From positions 1 to 38,550 of the forward strand of contig CADCWG010000058.1 in NCBI GenBank assembly GCA_902806335.1: a stretch of 38,550 nt of DNA. Reading direction: 5' to 3'. This DNA comes from an uncultured Thermomicrobiales bacterium (GTDB lineage: Bacteria; Chloroflexota; Chloroflexia; Thermomicrobiales; UBA6265). A program made the translations under genes and the position numbers. Positions 32,667 through 38,550 of the stretch are shown here, in pieces (within the stretch, counting starts at the first letter, position 1; each line of letters starts with the position of its first letter). A model generated the notes under the pieces. It worked only from the letters and a program-made list of their open reading frames with translations, was not told the DNA's origin and did not search any database.

Positions 32667-35069
32667 ATGGCTGTAGACCACGCCACCCGCATCCATTCCG
32701 TCGAGCTCGAAATCGGCGGCCGCACGATGACGCTGGAGACCGGCCGCGTGGCCGAGCAGGCGCACGGCGCCGTGATGGTGCGCTTCGGCGACACCATGGT
32801 GCTCGGCGCGGTGGTCGGCGAGCGCCAGCCGAACGAGTCGGTCGACTTCTTCCCGCTCACGGTCGACTACGAAGAGCGGATGTACGCCGCCGGCAAGATC
32901 CCGGGCGGCTTCATCAAGCGCGAGGGGCGGCCGACCGAGGCCGCGATCCTCGCCGCCCGCCTCACCGACCGACCGCTGCGTCCCCTCTTCCCGAAGGGGT
33001 ACCGGTCGGAAGTCCAGATCATCAACACGGTCATGTCGGCCGACCAGGAGAACGACCCGGATATCCTCTCGATCGTCGCCGCGTCGGCGGCCCTGACCAT
33101 CTCGCCGATCCCGTTCGACGGGCCCGTCGGCGCGGTACGGGTCGGTCTGGTCGGCGGCGAGGTGGTAGTCAACCCGACGGTGGCCGACCTGGCCGAGAGC
33201 GAGCTTGACGCTGTGGTCGCCGGTACCGAGCGGGCGATCATGATGGTCGAGGGTGAGGCAAACCAGGTCCCGGAGGAGACGCTGCTCGCCGCCTTCGCGG
33301 CCGCCCACGAGGAGATCAAGCGGATCGTCGCCGCCCAGCGAGAGCTCCAGGCACTCGCCGGCAAGGAGAAGTGGCCCTTCACCCCGCCCCAGCGGGACGA
33401 GGCGCTCGCGGCGGCCGTCCGCGAGGTCGCCGGTGACCAGCTTCGCCAGGCCGTCCGCAACCCGGACAAGGTCGTGCGCCTCGAAGGCACCAGCGAGCTC
33501 AAGAGGTCGGTCTTCGACCACTTCTCCGCCAGGGATGGCGAGGAAGCCACCTACGCGCCGAAGGACGTCTCGGCGGCGTTCGAGGCGCTGCTCAAGGAGG
33601 AGGTCCGCTCGGGCATCCTCAGCGAGGGCATCCGCCCGGACGGTCGGCGGCCGGACGAGGTCCGACCCATCTGGTGCGAGGTGGGCTACCTGCCGCGTAC
33701 CCACGGCTCGGCGATCTTCACCCGCGGCCAGACGCAGGTCATCACCAGCGTGACGCTCGGGTCGATGGCGGAGGAGCAGCGGCTCGACTCCATCAGCCCG
33801 GTCGACCGCAAGCGCTACATCCACCACTATAATTTCCCGCCCTTCAGCGTCGGCGAGGTCCGACGTCTACGCGGCGCGAGCCGGCGGGACATCGGCCACG
33901 GGGCGCTCGCCGAGCGGGCGCTGCTCGCCGTGATCCCGCCCGAGGACGTCTTCCCCTACACGCTGCGGCTGGTCTCCGAGGTGGTCAGTTCCAACGGCTC
34001 GACGTCGATGGGGAGCGTCTCCGGCAGCACCCTGGCACTGATGGACGCCGGGGTGCCGATCACCGCGCCGGTCGCGGGCGTCGCGATGGGCCTCGTCACC
34101 GGCGGTGAGGACGGGTCCTTCACGGTCCTGACCGACATCCAGGGCATGGAGGACGCGCTCGGCGACATGGACTTCAAGGTCGCCGGGACCGCCGAGGGCG
34201 TCACCGCGATCCAGATGGACATCAAGGTCCAGGGGATCACCACGGAGGTGATGCGGCAGGCGTTGGAGCAGGCGCACGCCGGCCGGCAGCACATCCTGGG
34301 CAAGATGCTGGAGACGATCGCCGCGCCGCGCGGCGAGCTGTCGCGCTTCGCTCCGCTCGTTCGGCTGCTGAAGATCAACCCGGAGAAGATCGGCGCCCTG
34401 ATCGGCCCGGGCGGCAAGATGATCCGCTCGATCCAGGAAGAGACCAGCACCAAGATCGACGTCCAGGACGACGGCTCGGTGGCCGTCAGCTCGGCGGACG
34501 CGGAGGGCGTCGAGCGGGCCGTCGCTCGGATCCAGGCGCTGACGCAGGAGTTCAAGATCGACCGCGGCGACCGGTTCACCGGCCGCGTGGTGACGATCAT
34601 GCCGTTCGGCGCCTTCGTCGAGCTGGTGCCGGGCAAGGACGGCCTGGTCCACATCTCCGAGCTCTCGGAGGACCCCTCGATCCGCGTCAATCGGGTCGAA
34701 GACGTGGTGAACGTCGGCGATACCCTTGAGGTGATGGTCACCGACGTTGCGCCGAACGGGAAGGTGAGCCTATCCCGACGGGCGGCGATCACCGGCGAGC
34801 TCCCCGAGCCAAAGGGCGAGCGCCCGTCGGGCCCGCGTCGCGATGGGCCGGGCGGCGGCGGCTTCGGCGGTCCCCGGCGCGAGGGGCTGGGTCCGATGGA
34901 CCGCCCGATGGCGCCGAGGGATGGCGCCCCCGCCGGGATGCGGAGCGACGGCCCGGGCGGCAACGCTCCTCGCCCGGCCCCGCGCCCGATGGCTCCGCAG
35001 GACGACGCCCCACTGTCAGGCCGTCCCGCCGATAGCCGCCGCCGGCCGACCTTCGGCGGCGATAGCTAG
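32667..35069 (+). CDS. pnp: Polyribonucleotide nucleotidyltransferase (PNPase)
   Basis: An 800-residue phosphorolytic 3'-5' exoribonuclease. The first RNase PH domain has MVRFGDTMVLGAVV and PGGFIKREGRPTEAAILAARL; a helical linker follows. The second has RPDGRRPDEVRPIWCEVG, HGSAIFTRGQTQ and SVSGSTLALMDAGVPITAPVAG. The KH domain is at about 565-620 (IGALIGPGGKMIRSIQEET) and the S1 domain at about 630-700 (GRVVTIMPFGAFVELVPGKDGLVHISELS). The last ~75 residues are a Gly/Pro/Arg/Asp-rich low-complexity tail, longer than usual. ATG 32667 follows GGAGGGAC at a long spacing. A hairpin terminator follows. Confidence 0.97.
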   Translation: MAVDHATRIHSVELEIGGRTMTLETGRVAEQAHGAVMVRFGDTMVLGAVVGERQPNESVDFFPLTVDYEERMYAAGKIPGGFIKREGRPTEAAILAARLTDRPLRPLFPKGYRSEVQIINTVMSADQENDPDILSIVAASAALTISPIPFDGPVGAVRVGLVGGEVVVNPTVADLAESELDAVVAGTERAIMMVEGEANQVPEETLLAAFAAAHEEIKRIVAAQRELQALAGKEKWPFTPPQRDEALAAAVREVAGDQLRQAVRNPDKVVRLEGTSELKRSVFDHFSARDGEEATYAPKDVSAAFEALLKEEVRSGILSEGIRPDGRRPDEVRPIWCEVGYLPRTHGSAIFTRGQTQVITSVTLGSMAEEQRLDSISPVDRKRYIHHYNFPPFSVGEVRRLRGASRRDIGHGALAERALLAVIPPEDVFPYTLRLVSEVVSSNGSTSMGSVSGSTLALMDAGVPITAPVAGVAMGLVTGGEDGSFTVLTDIQGMEDALGDMDFKVAGTAEGVTAIQMDIKVQGITTEVMRQALEQAHAGRQHILGKMLETIAAPRGELSRFAPLVRLLKINPEKIGALIGPGGKMIRSIQEETSTKIDVQDDGSVAVSSADAEGVERAVARIQALTQEFKIDRGDRFTGRVVTIMPFGAFVELVPGKDGLVHISELSEDPSIRVNRVEDVVNVGDTLEVMVTDVAPNGKVSLSRRAAITGELPEPKGERPSGPRRDGPGGGGFGGPRREGLGPMDRPMAPRDGAPAGMRSDGPGGNAPRPAPRPMAPQDDAPLSGRPADSRRRPTFGGDS

Positions 35070-35116
35070 CGTGCCCTTGGCGACCCAGTGGGCGCCGACG
35101 ACTGGTTGAACGGACC

Positions 35117-35152
35117 AGCAGGGCCGAGGCGGGTGACCGCCTCGGCCCTGCT
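35117..35152 (+). terminator. pnp terminator hairpin
   Basis: A perfect 16-pair stem (35117-35132 with 35137-35152) with loop GTGA, 48 bases after the pnp stop. No T-run. Confidence 0.65.
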
Positions 35153-35271
35153 CGTTGTCGGACCATCATCGCGATCGACCAGACGGGCAGCGGGCGAGGG
35201 AGGGACGGATCTTCCCTCGGCTCCGCGTCGCCGTAGACCGGGACTGGCCGCCGAGTGCGGCGGTCAGTCGG

Positions 35272-35802
35272 TCACTCGGTGGTGACCGCCTCCGCGGTGG
35301 CGCGCTCGGAGACCTGGGTGCCCAGATCTCCGAAGAAGTCCTCGCCGGTCGGGGTGAGGCCGAAGGCAAAGAGGCCGATGCAGAGGACGAGGCAGACGGC
35401 CAGGATCCCGAGCGGGATCACCAGCCAACGCGACCGTCGCCGCCGGGACGCCGGGGGCTGCCCGTACGGGTCCGGCGCCATGTCCCACTGAGGCGGGATA
35501 CCGCGCTGGCCTTCGGCCGGTGTGACAGCCTGGCCGCCACGACCCCACGGTTCGGCCGTGGACCCAGGGGTGGACCACCCCTGCCCCGATCCGCCCGGCG
35601 CGGACCCCGTTCCGCGGTCGGGTGCCGATGGCCGCTCTGGCGCCGGACCCTCGCCCCAGTATCCGCCGCTCTGCCCGCCGGCGGGGGCCGGGTCATCCTG
35701 ACGTGGTGCGGCGGTGCTTGCGCCACCGGAGAGGGCTGTCCCACAGTTGTAGCAGAATCGCGCCTCGGGCTCGTTAGGTGTCCCGCAGTTGGGGCAGTTC
35801 AT
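35272..35802 (-). CDS. Zinc-ribbon membrane protein of unknown function
   Basis: A 176-residue protein. The N-terminal zinc ribbon reads MNCPNCGTPNEPEARFCYNCG (two CxxC knuckles), followed by a ~95-residue Gly/Pro/Ser-rich cytoplasmic linker. A basic stretch RRRRSRW leads into one membrane helix (about 125-147, LVIPLGILAVCLVLCIGLFAFG), and a short external Glu/Thr tail ends the protein. The layout (zinc ribbon, linker, one helix) is common in Gram-positive-type bacteria, but the function is not known. ATG 35802 has AAGGAG four bases upstream. It has its own promoter. Confidence 0.75.
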   Translation of the reverse strand: MNCPNCGTPNEPEARFCYNCGTALSGGASTAAPRQDDPAPAGGQSGGYWGEGPAPERPSAPDRGTGSAPGGSGQGWSTPGSTAEPWGRGGQAVTPAEGQRGIPPQWDMAPDPYGQPPASRRRRSRWLVIPLGILAVCLVLCIGLFAFGLTPTGEDFFGDLGTQVSERATAEAVTTE

Positions 35803-35852
35803 GGGGCTCCTTGGTAGACGAGGGGGTCCCTTGAGATCGGACGGGAAGAGAC

Positions 35853-35882
35853 AGCATAGTCACCCGATCGGGCAAGGTGCAA
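35853..35882 (-). promoter_or_regulatory. Promoter of the zinc-ribbon membrane protein gene
   Basis: Minus strand: TTGCAC (35882-35877), 18-base spacer, TATGCT (35858-35853). The leader is about 45 bases. The rest of the divergent gap to 36153 shows a TTGACA at 35930 on the plus strand without a matching -10. Confidence 0.55.
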
Positions 35883-36153
35883 TCGGACCCGCCGAACTTC
35901 GCGGTGCCGGTCACCCGGGGAGGCGTGTCGTTTGACAAGGGTGACGCTTTGCCGCACCACGAAGCGAGGCGGTCCCGTCGACGGCCCGGTGGGAGCCTGT
36001 TAGGATAGCGTGGCCGGGGGGCGGTCGGCGTCTTTGACGCGCGCGTCGCCCTGCCCGGGCTCGTGGCGGCGGAGCCGGCGTGACACGTCTGGCTTGGTGC
36101 CGCCGAGATGCCCTGGGGGACGCGGAGCCCCCGGGCTGGGAGAAGACGACCAC

Positions 36154-36924
36154 ATGGGACACCAGGAGCGGCCGCTTCACGAGCAATTCCTCGACGCCAT
36201 CAAGGCCAACCGGGCGCGGCTCGATTCCCGCCGGGGCTTCGTCGCCGGCGGCGCCAAGCTGGCGGGCGGCCTGGCGGGCGGCGCGGCCGTCGCGCTCGCC
36301 GTCACAGGTGCGTCGCGAGGCCCGAGCGTGGCGTCCGCCCAGGACGACGCGAGCCCGGTGGCGAGCCCGGAGGCCGGCGGCGGTGACGTCGACATCCTCA
36401 ACTACGCGCTGACGCTCGAGCACCTCGAGTACGCGTTCTACCGGGATGGGCTCAGCCAGTTTGGCCTCACCGGTTTCGCCGATGCCGAGCAGCCGGAGAC
36501 GGTCTACCCGAACCTCCAGCTCATCCGGACTCACGAGTCGGAGCATGTCGCCGCGCTGACCCAGGCGATCACCGACCTCGGCGGCACCCCGGTCGAAGAG
36601 CAGACGTACGACTTCGGCTACGAGGATGTCGACACGTTCCTGGCGACGGCCGTGTCCCTCGAGGACACCGGCGTCGCTGCCTACGCGGGCGCCGCGCCGA
36701 TGATCTCCGACCAGGCGCTGTTGTCGACGGCCCTCGGGATCCACAGCGTCGAAGCCCGGCACGCCAGCTTCGTGCGAAACGCCGTGGGTGAGATCCCGTT
36801 CCCCAACACCGTCGACGAGCCGCTGACTATGGAAGCGGTCCTCGAGGTCGTCGAGCCGCTGATCGTGGGCGGACCGGCGGACGAGACGACGGGCACCCCG
36901 GAAGCCGGCACGCCGGAGGCGTAG
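36154..36924 (+). CDS. Tat-exported ferritin-like diiron-domain protein
   Basis: A 256-residue protein. It begins with a twin-arginine signal (SRRGFVAGGAKLAGG, Arg-Arg near residues 25-27) and a hydrophobic stretch ending near VASAQDD. An Ala-Ser-Pro linker follows. The ferritin-like four-helix domain has metal-ligand-like Glu/His sets: TLEHLEYAFY, ESEHVAAL, EDTGVAAYAG, EARHASFVR. The C-terminus ends in a short TPEAGTPEA repeat. Tat export suggests that it folds, probably with metals, before export. The function outside the cell (iron or oxidative-stress handling) is inferred. ATG 36154 follows GGGAGAAG. The product is a plausible client of the TatA in this window. A strong hairpin follows. 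Confidence 0.82.
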   Translation: MGHQERPLHEQFLDAIKANRARLDSRRGFVAGGAKLAGGLAGGAAVALAVTGASRGPSVASAQDDASPVASPEAGGGDVDILNYALTLEHLEYAFYRDGLSQFGLTGFADAEQPETVYPNLQLIRTHESEHVAALTQAITDLGGTPVEEQTYDFGYEDVDTFLATAVSLEDTGVAAYAGAAPMISDQALLSTALGIHSVEARHASFVRNAVGEIPFPNTVDEPLTMEAVLEVVEPLIVGGPADETTGTPEAGTPEA

Positions 36925-36947
36925 CGCTTCACCACCCAGGGTACCGA

Positions 36948-36985
36948 CGACGAGGCCCGCCGGGTGAACCCGGCGGGCCTCGTCG
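36948..36985. terminator. 18-pair hairpin between convergent genes
   Basis: A perfect 18-pair stem (36948-36965 with 36968-36985); the closing pair opens to a TGAA tetraloop. It sits 24 bases past the ferritin-like gene and 60 bases past the oppositely directed permease gene, so it can serve both. No T-run on the plus side. Confidence 0.65.
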
Positions 36986-37044
36986 CGTCCTGTGTTTTCG
37001 AGGTTGTCCGGGAGTCGCAGACGGCGCGGCTCCCGTGGTTCGGG

Positions 37045-38043
37045 TCAGTTGTTGAGCCGCGGGTCGATCGCGTCCCGGATACCGTTCCCGACCAGGTTGA
37101 TCGCCAGCACCGTGATGTAGATCGCGACGCCGGGGATGAAGACCAGCGTCCAGCTCTGGCGGAGGAGCCCCTTCGCTTCCTGGAGCATGTTGCCCCACGA
37201 CGGGGTCGGCGTCCGCACGCCGAGACCCAGGTAGCTCAGCGAGGCCTCGGTCAGGATCAGGCCCGGGATCACGAGCGAGAGCCACACGACGACGAGGGGA
37301 ACGACGTTCGGCAAGATATGGCGGCTGATGATCCGGCTGTTCGGGGCGCCAAGCACGCGCGCAGCGTCGACGTAGTCCCGGGAGCGGAGCGACAGCACCT
37401 CTCCCCGGATCAGGCGCGCGATCCCCGCCCAACTGATGGCCGCGATGATCAGAGCGAGCTCCGCCGGGCTCGGGCGGTAGAGCGACGACACGAGGATCAG
37501 CAGGGGCAGTCCCGGCATCGAGAGCAGCACATCGACGAACCGCATCAGGACGGCGTCGGCGACGCCGCCGAAGAACCCCGAGACTGACCCGATCAGGCTC
37601 CCCAGCACGAGCGTCGCGACCGCCGCCAGGCCCGCGACCATCAGCGAGATCCGGCCGCCGTACGCGAGCCGCGTGAGGACATCGCGCCCGTTGCCGTCCG
37701 ACCCGAGGAAGAATGTCGCGGTCCGCTCGCTGGGTCGTCCCTCGTTGAGGACAACCTGGGAACCCACCGGCTCGAGCTTGTTCGCGAGGCTGTCCTCGTT
37801 CGGCGTGAACTCGGAGACATAGCGGGAGATCAGCCCTGCCCCGAGCGCAAAGAGCACGACGACGACGACCACGAACAGCGCGGACATGGCCAGGCGGTCG
37901 CGGCGAAACCGTCGCCAGGCGCGAATCCAGAAACCCGGTGTTGCACGAGCTTCGTTCCGCGCGAGCCGGCCCAGACCGGGCCGAGCCGGTGCTCCCACCG
38001 TCGTTGACGGCGCGCCCGCCATCGGCTCGATCTGCTCTGCCAT
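37045..38043 (-). CDS. Peptide/nickel-type ABC transporter permease (DppC/OppC class)
   Basis: A 332-residue inner subunit of an oligopeptide/dipeptide-type importer. An N-terminal cytoplasmic part includes the OppC_N motif (WRRFRRDRLAMSALF). The first membrane helix (about 54-74) is followed by an external segment with FFLGSDGNGRDVLTRLAYGGRISL. Five more helices follow; the EAA-like coupling loop is DYVDAARVLGAPNSRIISRHILPN. ATG 38043 has GAGGAG six bases upstream; ATG 38049 directly abuts it and is less likely. It follows the DppB-class gene by 69 bases on the same strand. The substrate-binding protein and ATPases must lie outside the window. Confidence 0.92.
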   Translation of the reverse strand: MAEQIEPMAGAPSTTVGAPARPGLGRLARNEARATPGFWIRAWRRFRRDRLAMSALFVVVVVVLFALGAGLISRYVSEFTPNEDSLANKLEPVGSQVVLNEGRPSERTATFFLGSDGNGRDVLTRLAYGGRISLMVAGLAAVATLVLGSLIGSVSGFFGGVADAVLMRFVDVLLSMPGLPLLILVSSLYRPSPAELALIIAAISWAGIARLIRGEVLSLRSRDYVDAARVLGAPNSRIISRHILPNVVPLVVVWLSLVIPGLILTEASLSYLGLGVRTPTPSWGNMLQEAKGLLRQSWTLVFIPGVAIYITVLAINLVGNGIRDAIDPRLNN

Positions 38044-38112
38044 CGTCATCTCCTCGACCGATTCGCCAGCAGTCCCGATTCCGCCGCTTGCCGTCGGCGC
38101 GGCGGGTCGCGC

Positions 38113-38550
38113 CTATGAGTACCGGATGCGTGGGTCCATGACGGCGTAGAGGACGTCCGAGAGCAGGTTCCCGAGGATGACCAGTGCCGAGAAGAACAGG
38201 GTCGTGCCCATGACCATCGTGTAGTCGCGGTCCACGACGGAGTCGATGGTCAGGCGACCCATGCCGTTCAGCGCGAAGACATTCTCGACGATCAGCCCAC
38301 CGGCGAACAGGTCGGGAAGGCTCAGACCGACCAGGGTAATCAGCGGCAGGAGCGCGTTCCGGAACGCGTGGCCGTAGAGGACCGCACGGTCCCGAAGGCC
38401 CTTTGCCTCCGCCGTCCGCACGTAGTCCTGGCGGATCACCTCCAGCATCGAGGATCGGATGTAGCGGGTCCAGCCGGCGATCTGTGGCAGAGCGAGAGCC
38501 GTCACTGGGAGGATCAGGTGGACGGCGCGATCGGCAAGGTCGCCGCCTCC
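38113..38550 (-). CDS. Peptide/nickel-type ABC transporter permease (DppB/OppB class), 5' end outside window
   Basis: The C-terminal ~145 residues of the partner permease. The frame is open to the window edge. It contains the EAA loop (QDYVRTAEAKGLRDRAVLYGH), the helix pair with ALLPLITLVGLSLPDLFAGG, VENVFALNGMGRLTIDSVVDRDYTMVMG and the terminal DVLYAVMDPRIRYS, all typical of DppB. It precedes the DppC-class gene in the usual B-C order. Confidence 0.9.
   Translation of the reverse strand, partial: GGGDLADRAVHLILPVTALALPQIAGWTRYIRSSMLEVIRQDYVRTAEAKGLRDRAVLYGHAFRNALLPLITLVGLSLPDLFAGGLIVENVFALNGMGRLTIDSVVDRDYTMVMGTTLFFSALVILGNLLSDVLYAVMDPRIRYS

Noticed and set aside
35925..35965. TTGACA on the plus strand as promoter of the ferritin-like gene
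   Set aside because: A good -35 hexamer but no -10 at 16-18 bases; the nearest TAGGAT is about 65 bases away.

Overview
The window is a high-GC stretch of bacterial chromosome made almost entirely of housekeeping genes, densely packed on both strands. Several traits suggest Chloroflexota, most likely class Thermomicrobia (a Sphaerobacter-like organism): the very high GC, proline/threonine-rich linkers in secreted proteins, the Ala-Ser-Pro linkers of a Tat-exported ferritin-like protein, a membrane-anchored YvcK, and the nusA-ylxR-infB-rbfA-DHH-truB-ribF order. The taxonomic placement is inference; no 16S gene or other phylogenetic marker was tested.

Layout. (1) 1-900: an IS5-type transposase pseudogene with four nonsense codons and no frameshift. 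(2) 906-3774: minus-strand SH3-domain protein and prephenate dehydrogenase, divergent from an ornithine cyclodeaminase-family gene. (3) 4180-6650: an isolated NuoE/NuoF pair with its own near-consensus promoter and terminator hairpin. (4) 6700-9600: minus-strand zinc-ribbon protein, DUF151 protein, signal peptidase I and TatA. (5) 9621-13735: secG, pgk, gap and a membrane-anchored YvcK, that is protein export plus lower glycolysis and its regulator. (6) 13896-23505: a long plus-strand translation cluster, nusA-ylxR-infB-rbfA-DHH-truB-ribF followed by infC-rpmI-rplT-trmH, then the HU gene. (7) 23951-31756: a minus-strand series mtnP-ftsW/rodA-PBP-zincin peptidase-gyrB-plsX. (8) 31897-35152: rpsO and pnp on the plus strand. 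(9) 35272-38550: a zinc-ribbon membrane protein, a Tat-dependent ferritin-like protein and two peptide/nickel-type ABC permeases, the last cut by the window end.

I see no phage, CRISPR, toxin-antitoxin or defence system and no tRNA or rRNA gene. The most interesting content is regulatory. infC can only begin at ATA, and the TrmH-family gene three genes downstream has no ATG, GTG or TTG that would give a complete protein. Terminator-like hairpins followed by T-runs sit in the 5' leaders of both nusA and infC. The infC promoter's -35 element begins inside the loop of the preceding gene's terminator-like hairpin. The rpsO and pnp leaders carry alternative-pairing elements and a five-codon ORF. 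A zincin peptidase gene appears leaderless, with its promoter lying inside the 3' end of the PBP gene. Many gene ends carry perfect GC-rich hairpins without a T-tract, and many promoters share an extended -10 (TGn-TATACT or TGn-TAGAMT).
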